The notes beneath the pieces are model-generated. The model was not told where the DNA came from. It searched no databases and worked only from the letters and a program-made list of their open reading frames with translations. From the NCBI GenBank assembly GCA_020629965.1, contig JAHDCG010000010.1:29649-79700 (forward strand): a stretch of DNA of 50,052 nt, in the 5' to 3' direction. The first letter of the stretch is position 1; each line of letters starts with the position of its first letter. Shown here piece after piece: positions 8,623 through 19,452 of this stretch. Origin of the DNA: Saprospiraceae bacterium (GTDB lineage Bacteria; Bacteroidota; Bacteroidia; Chitinophagales; Saprospiraceae). Both the position numbers and the translations under genes were made by a program.

Positions 8623-9678
8623 TTACAACGAACATCCTCCCTCAAACCCCGTCCCGTCATAAGTAAACTCCGTGTAGCCGCGCCCCGTAGGTGCATTCGC
8701 CTGAATGATTAAATCCGCCGTGCCGTTGCGTATCGGGCTGCAATATTCAAAGTTGTAATAGCTGTCGCCCTGGTCGATGACTAAGGTGCCGACCTCGTTA
8801 AAGACGCTGATTAAGCCGTCCAAATCCTGCGCCTGACGAAAGCCGTCCGCGCCGAATTTTTGCAGGTCGGCGGTGTTGATTTCCGAGCCGAGACCGATGG
8901 TAAAAAAACTGATAGCCGGGTCGGCATTATCGACGGCGGTGTAGGCTTCGTTGCGCAAATAACGCTGTGCGCGGTCTTTTCCGTCGGTAAAAAGCACGAC
9001 GGCGGCGGCGGTGATAATGTCCGGTCCGACGCTGCCCATATTGTCTTCGGCTTCTTCCACAGTCTTGATGACGGCGCCGAATAAATCCGTCGAATTGTCG
9101 TTACTGATGTCGGCGTCGATGGAGTTGATACCGGCGATGAGAGCCTCCGCGTCGTCGGTCAGCGGCACGAGGGTATTCAATTCGTCTTCGCCGTCAAACC
9201 AATAAATCGCTGTACGAAAACCGCTGTCGAGGCTGTCGGGCATCACAACATTGACGAAGGAAAGCGCGGCTTGTTTCAACTCTTCGAGATTGTTATTGAT
9301 GACGCTGCCGCTGAGGTCGAGTACCAAAGAGGTCGTGTAATTAAAACGCTGCGGCGAGTTAAAAATGCGGCGGTCGGCCTCATCGGCGGAGACAATGAGT
9401 TTGCAGTTGTCGTTCAGCCCCTGCTCGTAAAACTCAAAATCGGACTCGGTCAGGCGCGGGATGGGATTGCCGTTGCGGTCTTCGAGTTTGAAAAAGACGG
9501 AGACTTTATTCGGCAGTTCGGTTTCGGGACCGGAGAGGACGGTGAAGTTAATCGCCGTACCCGGATTGCGCCAACAACCGTCGGCAACGGGCGGCGCGGT
9601 CGCGTCGTCGTCTTTATTACAGGAGGTGGTCAGCAGCAGAGGAAAAACAAGGAGGAAAGTCAGGAAAAGATTTTTCAT
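8623..9678 (-). CDS. von Willebrand factor A domain lipoprotein
   Basis: The 351-residue precursor has a lipoprotein signal peptide with lipobox LTTSC at about residues 16-20, followed by an Asp-rich +2 region (NKDDD) that in Bacteroidota favours surface or outer-membrane export. The vWA domain covers about residues 110-310; LDLSGS near residue 122 is the DxSxS part of the MIDAS metal site. A later TDG within VLFTDGKD completes the Rossmann-like edge. vWA lipoproteins usually mediate metal-dependent protein binding; the ligand is unknown. The gene is monocistronic, with a terminator at 8567-8595. The domain call is firm. Confidence 0.88.
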   Translation of the reverse strand: MKNLFLTFLLVFPLLLTTSCNKDDDATAPPVADGCWRNPGTAINFTVLSGPETELPNKVSVFFKLEDRNGNPIPRLTESDFEFYEQGLNDNCKLIVSADEADRRIFNSPQRFNYTTSLVLDLSGSVINNNLEELKQAALSFVNVVMPDSLDSGFRTAIYWFDGEDELNTLVPLTDDAEALIAGINSIDADISNDNSTDLFGAVIKTVEEAEDNMGSVGPDIITAAAVVLFTDGKDRAQRYLRNEAYTAVDNADPAISFFTIGLGSEINTADLQKFGADGFRQAQDLDGLISVFNEVGTLVIDQGDSYYNFEYCSPIRNGTADLIIQANAPTGRGYTEFTYDGTGFEGGCSL

Positions 9679-9895
9679 AAGGCAATCAAAGTTTTAGGAG
9701 ATAACAAATTATACGGGTGTTCTAACCGATTTGACCGGTCAGATATTGCATTTTTGTGTGATATTTTTTTGACGAAGGGAAAGAGGGGTTTGTTACAATT
9801 TGTTTCTCGGCATTTACGTTTCCCGGCATTTACATACATTGAGGCGAACCAAGCTGAAGTATTTTTTGCCTTCGGCGTTCACAGGCAGGTGATTT

Positions 9896-9975
9896 GCACG
9901 AACCGTAGCATCGACTTTAGTCGATAAGCTGTTCTTTTTTAACAGGTCGATTAAAATCGACGTTACGGAGCGTGC
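9896..9975. repeat. Long compound palindrome (REP/MITE-like)
   Basis: The 307-bp gap 9679-9985 holds an 80-base compound hairpin. Outer arms GCACG (9896-9900) and CGTGC (9971-9975) enclose CCGTAGC/GTTACGG. Inside are two self-palindromes with 7-bp arms (ATCGACT..AGTCGAT and GTCGATT..AATCGAC) and a CTGTT/AACAG stem around a T-rich loop. The first 26 bases (9900-9925) recur exactly at 45903-45928. The rest of the gap (9679-9895) shows only a short direct repeat of CGGCATTTAC and no gene. Confidence 0.7.
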
Positions 9976-9985
9976 CTGCGACTCA

Positions 9986-10981
9986 TCACAGCACCAACTC
10001 CACAAAAATCGGAAAGTGGTCGGAGTCAATATCCCGCAGCCTTTCCAAGCGCGTCAAGCTAAACTCCCGCGTCACGAAAACGTGGTCGAGCGGCCACCGC
10101 ATTAAGAAGTTTTCGGCGTTATAACTGTTATAAAAACCGCGCCCGACGCGGACATCGTGCAGCAGATTTTCGGTGCCGGTCAGTTCGTCCGTATTGCCCC
10201 ATACGACGTCGTTGAGGTCGCCGGCGACGATGGCGGGCATTCGGCGGTCTTTTACTTTTTTGCCGATTTCGAGTAAGGCGATTTCCTCTTCGCCCGCATT
10301 GTCGGGAATATCCTCGAAGCGCGTCGGCGGTACGGGGTGTACGGCGTAAAGGCCGAAAGATTTGCCGGACGGCAGGGCGAGCGTGCACTCGAAAGAAGGT
10401 ACGTTTTCGTGCTGCATATAGTTGACCGCCACGTTTTGCAGCGGCATTTTACTGTACAAAATCATGCCGTAAGTCGCCTCGTTAATCGTCTCTTTTTTGT
10501 ACGGGTATTCTTTTTGAATGACCGTCAATTCTTTATCCCACCACGCATCGGTTTCCATTGCCAACAGCAGGTCGGGCTTCTTTTCTTTAACCAAATCAAG
10601 CAAAGATTGCGACTCTCGATTCGACATTTTCACATTCGCCAAAAGCAGACTGATTTTATCTTTTGTCTCCGTTTCTCCTTCCGCATCGGGTACCGGAGCG
10701 TGTACGAGCGGCGTATAATTTCCCAAATAATTCACCTGAATAACCAAGCCGCCGAGCATACCGACAATGAGCAGATAATCGTACCACCGCCACCGCTTGG
10801 TGATGATGACAAACAAAATCAGACTCACCACCGCCGTCACAAAAAACTGAATGCGCGGAAAGTCGAGCATCTTGAGAAAGCGATTTTCGGTATCGGTAAA
10901 AACGGAGAGCAGCGAGCCGGTCATCACGGTGGCGGCGAGGAGGCAGAGCAGCAGGTAAAATGTTTTTCGTAGGTTTTCCAT
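9986..10981 (-). CDS. Membrane-anchored endonuclease/exonuclease/phosphatase (EEP) family protein
   Basis: The 331-residue protein begins with three hydrophobic helices (about residues 5-27, 38-55 and 60-80), followed by an EEP catalytic domain. Core residues are visible: LLLANVKMSN, LLLAMETD with the metal-binding Glu, AVHPVPP, IVAGDLND with the Asp-Asn pair, and a C-terminal DSDHFPI carrying the catalytic His. An in-frame ATG 63 bases upstream (11044) exists, but its extra residues are not signal-like, so the start at 10981 is preferred. Family members cleave phosphodiesters in nucleic acids, phospholipids or phosphoinositides. The membrane anchor suggests a periplasmic active site. The substrate is unknown. 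Confidence 0.85.
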   Translation of the reverse strand: MENLRKTFYLLLCLLAATVMTGSLLSVFTDTENRFLKMLDFPRIQFFVTAVVSLILFVIITKRWRWYDYLLIVGMLGGLVIQVNYLGNYTPLVHAPVPDAEGETETKDKISLLLANVKMSNRESQSLLDLVKEKKPDLLLAMETDAWWDKELTVIQKEYPYKKETINEATYGMILYSKMPLQNVAVNYMQHENVPSFECTLALPSGKSFGLYAVHPVPPTRFEDIPDNAGEEEIALLEIGKKVKDRRMPAIVAGDLNDVVWGNTDELTGTENLLHDVRVGRGFYNSYNAENFLMRWPLDHVFVTREFSLTRLERLRDIDSDHFPIFVELVL

Positions 10982-11161
10982 ACAGCTAAAAGGTATGAAA
11001 ACGAACGGTTGTTCGGGAATAAAAGGCAGCAAACATCCATTCATTTAAAATGATCGAAAAATCAAAACCGGCGCAATCTTGCTTTTTCGCCCGAAATGCC
11101 TATTTTTACGAAAAAAGAACATCCGAAAACCTCGATTTTGCAACAATAAAACCCAAACGTT

Positions 11162-12376
11162 TTGCCAAAAATCTGCTTCCTCTTCTGCCTCCTGCTCCCG
11201 CAATTTGCGCACACGCAGTCCCTCGACCGTTACACCGGCGACCTGCGCGTAGATTTAGAAAAGCGACAAATTTCCGTCACTTGGGAAATTCAATTTTCCG
11301 ACCTCGCCGCCGCCGATACGCTGCATTTTTATGTACAAGAGGCGGCATTTGATTTCTCTCTGCAATCGGGACAAAAAGACGTTCCGTTTGAAATAACCGA
11401 GCAAAAATTCATCGGTGAAGACAAAAGTATTTTCATTCCGACCGCCGACCTCAGCGACCGAAAGTTTACGCTGTCTTACCAAAATTCTTTGGACAGCATT
11501 CGCAATCCTAATTTTAAATTTCGCCCGAATTGGACGGAATTAAACATCTACACCGCTTGGTTTCCGTTGAATATCGACTACGGGCTGTTCACCTATGAAC
11601 TCGACGTAAAAACCGCCGGCACGGTAGCGGGTTCGGGCGTTTTACAGGCGAAAAACGACACCTTCTCCTTAGTCCAAAACATTCCCGTTTTTGATATTCC
11701 TTTGATTATTTTTAAAAATAAAAACAGCGTCACCACCGCCGACGGCTCCGTGGAAATTTGCTATACCGACCTCTCACCCGCCGTGCGCGATACGATTAAA
11801 ACGACCGCCGAAAAATACTTTAATGACTACTCCGAAATGTTTGGCTCGCCCGATACGGGAAAATTAGTGCTTGCTGTTAATACCTTTGACCGCAACATCT
11901 CTTTCGCCCGCAAAGGTTTTATTTCGTTGAGTTTGGACAGCATTTTTACCCCGCAAAAAGCGGAAACGCTCGCCCATGAAATCGCGCACCTGTGGTGGAA
12001 TGCCGCCGAGGTCGGCACTTGGGAAGATTGGCTTAACGAAGGCTCGGCGGAGTACGCTTCCATGTTGATTTTGCGAGAAGAACAAGGCGAAGAAAGCTAC
12101 GAGAATGCAGTAAAAAATCTTGAAAAACGCTCGGAAGGTTTGCCGCCGATTGAAAATATCGACAAACGCAATCCGCAAAGCAACACGGTGCTGACTTACA
12201 AAGGTGCGCTGCTGCTCGTGCGTTTGGAGCAAAAAATCGGAACGGAAAAAATGCAATCGGTACTCCGAAAATTTTACCTTGCGGAAGAAAAAACTACCGC
12301 CGCTTTTTTACGAATTTTGGAAAATACGGCGGGGGAAGAGCTAAGCCGTGAATTTCTCGTTTCTTTGCAGGAATAA
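11162..12376 (+). CDS. M1-like zinc metallopeptidase (gluzincin), secreted
   Basis: The 404-residue product has a short signal peptide (about residues 1-19, ending HTQ) and an N-terminal beta region similar to M1 peptidases. The gluzincin site HEIAH lies at residues 272-276, with the third zinc ligand in WLNEGSAEY about 16 residues later. It lacks a recognisable GAMEN exopeptidase motif, so broad aminopeptidase activity is uncertain. The reading frame has no ATG: an upstream in-frame ATG at 11096 is cut off by a stop at 11147, leaving TTG at 11162 as the first start after it. It is probably exported to the periplasm. No operon partner is evident; the gene before it is divergent. Confidence 0.8.
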   Translation: MPKICFLFCLLLPQFAHTQSLDRYTGDLRVDLEKRQISVTWEIQFSDLAAADTLHFYVQEAAFDFSLQSGQKDVPFEITEQKFIGEDKSIFIPTADLSDRKFTLSYQNSLDSIRNPNFKFRPNWTELNIYTAWFPLNIDYGLFTYELDVKTAGTVAGSGVLQAKNDTFSLVQNIPVFDIPLIIFKNKNSVTTADGSVEICYTDLSPAVRDTIKTTAEKYFNDYSEMFGSPDTGKLVLAVNTFDRNISFARKGFISLSLDSIFTPQKAETLAHEIAHLWWNAAEVGTWEDWLNEGSAEYASMLILREEQGEESYENAVKNLEKRSEGLPPIENIDKRNPQSNTVLTYKGALLLVRLEQKIGTEKMQSVLRKFYLAEEKTTAAFLRILENTAGEELSREFLVSLQE

Positions 12377-12385
12377 GTCGCTTAG

Positions 12386-12462
12386 GTGTCTGACACTAAT
12401 CCAATAAAAAGATAAGAAAATTAATGTTTATCGTTACTTTGAGAGTAAAAAGTGTCTGACAC
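12386..12462. repeat. Pair of GTGTCTGACAC palindromes
   Basis: The 192-bp gap before the molybdopterin enzyme holds two exact copies of GTGTC-T-GACAC, at 12386-12396 and 12452-12462, 66 bases apart. Each is an 11-bp palindrome with a single central base. The spacing and identity suggest either a dimeric regulator site or a REP-type dispersed element. The rest of the gap is AT-rich with no gene. Confidence 0.6.
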
Positions 12463-12568
12463 CGGCACTGAATTTAAAACCTCAAAATCCCCCTTTTCCC
12501 CGCCCCGCAAAAACAAAAACCGCCTTCTCCCTTTTACACTCTAAACGCATCTAAACTAATCCGCCGTC

Positions 12569-14923
<2,355 letters not shown>

Positions 14924-14928
14924 GATTA

Positions 14929-15360
14929 TTATTGAAAAATGAGAGGCGGATGGATGCCCAACTTCAAAAATTCTCGCCTCATGTTCATTAGTTCAATACG
15001 ATTTAGTTTGAGACACCAAACTGTAGCGCGACCTGTTTTTGTAATTCCGTTAATTTTTTCAAAGTTCTCACTCCACTCAAAGTGTTGATTCCATGAATGT
15101 TCACGAGGATTAAAAATAACTGCTTGAGTTTGAGAAATTTCGTCAAAACACACGGTTCGGTTATTCTTGAAGCCGTTACAACCGCCGCAGGAGAATGCTA
15201 AGTTGTGAGGCACTGTCAGTCCTCCTCTTGATAAAGGTACAATGTGGTAGATATGATAAGTAGTAATGCAGTAATCCGCGAACCATTGGCAATATTCGCA
15301 GCGATTTCCGGCACGAATCTTAACTGCTTTTCTCAATTTGCTCGAAATATATTCAGACAT
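14929..15360 (-). CDS. HNH endonuclease family protein
   Basis: The 143-residue protein contains a clear HNH module. CEYC at residues 21-24 and the pair Cys58/Cys61 (CGGC) form the structural zinc site. H36/H39 in YHIYHIVPLSRGG, N53 and N62 supply the beta-beta-alpha metal motif. The second half is beta-rich and contains WNQHFEW, common in small HNH proteins of cyanobacteria and Bacteroidota. Its start overlaps the upstream gene by 8 bases, so the two are probably translated from one mRNA. It ends five bases from the convergent molybdopterin gene. Whether it belongs to a toxin pair, a restriction system or a relic intron is not shown. Confidence 0.88.
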   Translation of the reverse strand: MSEYISSKLRKAVKIRAGNRCEYCQWFADYCITTYHIYHIVPLSRGGLTVPHNLAFSCGGCNGFKNNRTVCFDEISQTQAVIFNPREHSWNQHFEWSENFEKINGITKTGRATVWCLKLNRIELMNMRREFLKLGIHPPLIFQ

Positions 15361-15739
15361 TTTTCTTGTTTATAAGTCCGTAACGAGCAATAACGGTATG
15401 CAAAGAAGTATCTTCTGCCTCGGCAATTCGTGCGGCAATTTGAATACGCCGCGCATAATCTTTTTGTATTTTTAAAAATAAGTCCAAACTACGTTGTCTT
15501 TCAGCGTCGGTTATATCGGGCTTATCGACGTAACTTTCGTATTCCTCAATCTCTAAATTTGAAATGCGAGATTCTATTTTTTGTTCCAACAACTTTTTTT
15601 CATTGTCGGTAAGGCTTTTGTTCTTTTTCTCCCAAATTTCATTTAACTGTTTTCTCAAAGAATTTATCTCTGAATTACTCATTTGAGCAGCAGCGGTAAT
15701 GATTTCTTGCACGCCTATTTCGATTGGTATTCTTGCCAT
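15353..15739 (-). CDS. Small coiled-coil protein paired with the HNH gene
   Basis: The 128-residue protein is strongly charged. It is predicted to be mostly helical, with coiled-coil character at about residues 20-65 (repeated Leu/Ile with Lys/Glu) and a second helix at 75-110. The ending ...TVIARYGLIN looks like a small helix-turn. It overlaps the start of the HNH nuclease by 8 bases and sits first in the pair, the usual arrangement for an antitoxin or accessory subunit before a nuclease. No DNA-binding motif was recognised with confidence, so the role as a partner is inference from layout only. Confidence 0.7.
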   Translation of the reverse strand: MARIPIEIGVQEIITAAAQMSNSEINSLRKQLNEIWEKKNKSLTDNEKKLLEQKIESRISNLEIEEYESYVDKPDITDAERQRSLDLFLKIQKDYARRIQIAARIAEAEDTSLHTVIARYGLINKKNV

Positions 15740-16320
15740 GATAAAATTTTTTATTCCAAAACAAAACGATAAAAACCCGAAAATCGTTTCTTAAAAAATA
15801 AATCAAACCAAAGATACACCAAAAATCCCAAAATCACCCCTCCCCTAAAAAGGTCGCGCCGGAAGAATCCTTCACGCCGGCGAGACTGTCACCAATATTA
15901 ACCTTCTTTGCTCAATTCCCAAAATATCCGCAAACAGACACGGAAAAAATCCGGATTGATACAGAATAATTGATAATCTTTTTTAGCTTTACGCCGAATT
16001 GAGGAGTCAATCCGGTTTAAATCTTCGCCGGTTTCAGCGGGCGAAAGGTTAAACCTTATCGACAACAAATTTTCATTTTCACAAATTCAAAATATAATTT
16101 CAAAAACTACATTTTCAAGACATTCTTTCACACCTTTATACGGCAATACTAATACTCAACAAACAATTCCTTTTCATCGCCGCAAGACTGAACAAAAAAT
16201 TTATCATGCCGCGCAGCCTTTTCGGCTCGCTCGGTGCAAGTCAAAATACCGCAAGTCACTCCGGGCGAACGGTAACTGCGACTGTTTTTTAAACTGAATT
16301 TGTAACTTAAATCACAACAC
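15740..16320 (+). promoter_or_regulatory. Long structured leader upstream of susC
   Basis: These 581 bases hold no gene on either strand. Two hairpins stand out. CGCCGG at 15857-15862 pairs with CCGGCG at 15877-15882. At 16014-16055, GGTTTAA pairs with TTAAACC outside an inner TTCGCC/GGCGAA stem. The last 100 bases are AT-rich; a near-match to the -7 box (TGAATTTG, 16295-16302) lies 18 bases before the ATG of susC. No adjacent sigma/anti-sigma or hybrid sensor gene was found, so the regulator must lie elsewhere or be RNA-based. Confidence 0.45.
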
Positions 16321-19300
16321 ATGAAGTATTTTTTTACTCGGATAATTCCGGTATTGGCAGCTTTTTTTCTGCTGTCTAATGTCGCCTCGGCACAGTTCAC
16401 CGCCTCCGGTACGGTGACTGACTCCGACGGAGAAGCCCTCATCGGGGTTTCCGTTTTGGTCAAAGGAACGCCCTCGGGCACCGTCACGGATTTGGACGGA
16501 AAGTATTCGGTTTCGGTACCGAAAGACCCCTCTACTTTGGAGTTCAGCTATGTAGGCTACGCCTCGCAGGATGTCGTCGTTACGGCTGCCAACAGCACCG
16601 CCGATGTACAACTCGGCGAAAGCGCGAACAACCTCGACGAGGTCGTCGTCACGGGTTTGGCAACCAGCATCAAGCGGAGTAACCTCGCCAACTCCGTCGC
16701 CCAAATCAGCGGCGAAGAATTGACGGGTACGACCGTACAATCGACCATGGACGGCGCCCTCTACGGCAAGTTCAAAGGCGCGGAAATTCGCTCCAACTCG
16801 GGTGCGCCCGGCGGCGGTATGTCCGTGCGTCTGCGCGGTGTCACCTCCCTCTTCGGCGACCAGCAGCCGCTGTACATCGTGGACGGGGTGTACATCGACA
16901 ACTCTTCCATTTCTTCGGGTGTCAACATCGTAACGGCAGCGGCCGGCGGCGGTAACACCTCCACCAATCAGGATGACGCCTCTAACCGCGTAGCCGACAT
17001 CGACCCGGAAGACATCGAGACTATCGAAATCCTGAAGGGTGCCTCTGCGGCGGCCATCTACGGAAACCGCGCAGCCGGCGGGGTAGTTATCATCACAACC
17101 AAAAAAGGTAAAGCGGGTGAAACTAAAATCAGCTTTGCACAGACCCTCGGTGTCGTGCGTCCGATTACGTTGTTGGGTACTCGCGACTGGACGACGGAAC
17201 GCGTAACGGAAACTTACGGCGCAGACGAAGCACAGGTATATAACGAGTCTATTGCCAACGGTACTTTTACCGACTACGAAGCGGAAATTTTTGACCAAAC
17301 TCGCCTCCAAACCACCAGCCGCTTAGAGCTGACGGGCGGTACGGACAAAGTTAATTTCTTTGTCGGCGGTACTTACCTCAACCAAAACGGTTTGGTAGAA
17401 AACACGGGCTACGAGAAGTCTTCCGTGCGCGCGAGTTTTAATTTCGACCTGGCGGATTGGGTAGATGTAGGCGTAACAACCAACTACATCAACAGCGAGT
17501 CTAATCGCGGTTTGTTTAACAACTCCAACTCCAACACTACCGTCGGTTATGCTTTGGCATTTACGCGCCCGTGGACTAATCTTTTCCCGGACGAAAACGG
17601 CAACTATCCCGCCAACCCGGCGGTGGGTTCCAATGCTTTGGAGACCATCAATCTGATTACCAACCGCGAAAACGTCAACCGTTTCTTGGGTTCGGTGAAT
17701 GCTAATTTCACTTTATTCACCAACGAAACGAATACCTTGAAACTGAAGTTGGACGCGGGTCTCGACCAGTACGCTTTGCGCACGCGCTCTTTGTTCCCGT
17801 CCGCATTGTCTTACTACCGCGACCCGAGCAGTTTGGGCGGTGCTTCCATCGAAGGTCGCACCAACAGTACCAACGTCAACATGTCGGCATTTTTGGTACA
17901 CTCGCTCTTCACCGAAAGCGGCTTGACTTTCCGCACCCAGGCGGGCGGTTTGCGCTTTACGCAAGACATCAACACCGTAGTAACGACGGCGACCGGTCTG
18001 AACGGTTCACAAACCAACCTCGACCAAGCAGCCAACATCAACGGCTTTCAGAACCAAAGACCGCAGGAAGACCAGGGTTTCTTTGTTCAGGAAGAAGTCA
18101 ATTTCCGCGACATGATTATTGCCACCGTCGGTGTGCGTTGGGACCGCTCGACGAATAACGGTGTGGCAAGTGATTTTTTCACTTACCCCAAAGGAAGTTT
18201 AGCGATTAACATTCACGAGTTTGACTTTTGGAATGAAGACGGCGTACTCAGTAATCTGAAACTGCGCGGTGCCTTCGGTTCGGCGGGTCGCTTCCCGATT
18301 TTCTCGGCGCGTTTCAACGCTTATCCGGGTACGGCTATTGACGGAAATTCGGGTTTGGTTTCTTCCTCGCTGCGCGGAAATCCGAACATTCAGCCCGAGT
18401 TGCAAAAAGAGACGGAATTCGGTATGGATTTGGGTTTTGCGGATAATCGCTTTATCCTCGATGCGACTTACTACATCAAAACCGTAGAAGACCTGTTATT
18501 GCGTGCGGATTTGCCGCCGACTACGGGCTACACCGCAGAATGGATTAACGGGGGTGAGTTGGAAAATCGCGGTATTGAAATCGGCTTGACGGGCAACGTC
18601 ATTCGTCAGGAAAGATTAAACTGGAATACGACTTTGGCTTTCTGGAAAAACCAATCCGAAGTCACACAACTCGATGTACCGGCCTTTAACACGGGCGGTT
18701 TTGCGGCTTCTTTGGGTCAGTTCCGGATTGAAGAGGGTTCTTCGGCAACGCAAATTGTCGGTACTTACAAGACGACCGATGCCAACGGCGACCCGTTGAC
18801 GCAGGCACAAATCGACGAAATCGACCCCAACGGCGACGGTTTTGCGGTGTACGGCGATGCAGAACCGGACTTTAACCTGACGTGGAATAACAACGTACAA
18901 TTCGGTGATTTTACCTTCTCGATGTTGTGGCACCTCAAGCAGGGCGGCGAGGGTATCAACCTCAGTACTTTGCTCTACGACCTCGGCGGCACGACTTGGG
19001 ACTACGACGATACTACCCTCGACCCGGCGGGCGAAACCCCGAACGGTGTGTACCGTACTTCTGAATGGTTTGCGGGTAATGCAGGTCCTTGGATTGAAGA
19101 GACAACCTACCTGCGGATGCGTGAAATCGGCTTGTATTACAAATTCCCGACCAAGATTTTTAACAACTCGACCAACTTGCGTTTGGGTGTTTCGGGTCGT
19201 AATCTGATTAACATTTTCGAATACAACTCTTACGATCCCGAGGTATCTAACTTCGGCGGTAATGTTTTGGCAAACGTAGTAGAAGTGACACCGTTCCCTT

Positions 19301-19341
19301 CTTCCAAAACGTTCCAATTTCACCTTAAAGCGACTTTCTAA
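16321..19341 (+). CDS. SusC/RagA family TonB-linked outer membrane protein
   Basis: The 1006-residue transporter has a signal peptide (about 1-24, ending SAQ). A carboxypeptidase-D-like beta-sandwich (about 25-100) contains the typical GTVTDSDGEALIGVSV and LEFSYVGY segments. The TonB-box/plug region starts with LDEVVVTG near residue 103 and includes the SusC marker LKGASAAAIYGNRAAGGVVIITTKKG. A 22-stranded-type barrel follows and ends in the terminal aromatic FHLKATF. It pairs with the SusD gene 111 bases downstream to import a glycan, peptide or other oligomer. There are no catabolic enzymes in the operon, so the substrate cannot be read from context. Confidence 0.95.
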   Translation: MKYFFTRIIPVLAAFFLLSNVASAQFTASGTVTDSDGEALIGVSVLVKGTPSGTVTDLDGKYSVSVPKDPSTLEFSYVGYASQDVVVTAANSTADVQLGESANNLDEVVVTGLATSIKRSNLANSVAQISGEELTGTTVQSTMDGALYGKFKGAEIRSNSGAPGGGMSVRLRGVTSLFGDQQPLYIVDGVYIDNSSISSGVNIVTAAAGGGNTSTNQDDASNRVADIDPEDIETIEILKGASAAAIYGNRAAGGVVIITTKKGKAGETKISFAQTLGVVRPITLLGTRDWTTERVTETYGADEAQVYNESIANGTFTDYEAEIFDQTRLQTTSRLELTGGTDKVNFFVGGTYLNQNGLVENTGYEKSSVRASFNFDLADWVDVGVTTNYINSESNRGLFNNSNSNTTVGYALAFTRPWTNLFPDENGNYPANPAVGSNALETINLITNRENVNRFLGSVNANFTLFTNETNTLKLKLDAGLDQYALRTRSLFPSALSYYRDPSSLGGASIEGRTNSTNVNMSAFLVHSLFTESGLTFRTQAGGLRFTQDINTVVTTATGLNGSQTNLDQAANINGFQNQRPQEDQGFFVQEEVNFRDMIIATVGVRWDRSTNNGVASDFFTYPKGSLAINIHEFDFWNEDGVLSNLKLRGAFGSAGRFPIFSARFNAYPGTAIDGNSGLVSSSLRGNPNIQPELQKETEFGMDLGFADNRFILDATYYIKTVEDLLLRADLPPTTGYTAEWINGGELENRGIEIGLTGNVIRQERLNWNTTLAFWKNQSEVTQLDVPAFNTGGFAASLGQFRIEEGSSATQIVGTYKTTDANGDPLTQAQIDEIDPNGDGFAVYGDAEPDFNLTWNNNVQFGDFTFSMLWHLKQGGEGINLSTLLYDLGGTTWDYDDTTLDPAGETPNGVYRTSEWFAGNAGPWIEETTYLRMREIGLYYKFPTKIFNNSTNLRLGVSGRNLINIFEYNSYDPEVSNFGGNVLANVVEVTPFPSSKTFQFHLKATF

Positions 19342-19452
19342 ATCCTGCGTCTCGATTTTTTCTCTTGACGTTTAAATAATTTTTTACGTCAAAATTTTCG
19401 GAAAAAAATCCGCGTTTTAGAATTTCAATTTTTCAATTTAAAATTTTTTCAA

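Noticed and set aside
16312..17310. A 332-codon minus-strand frame over the start of susC
   Set aside because: The susC frame has clear domain motifs throughout; the opposite frame has none.
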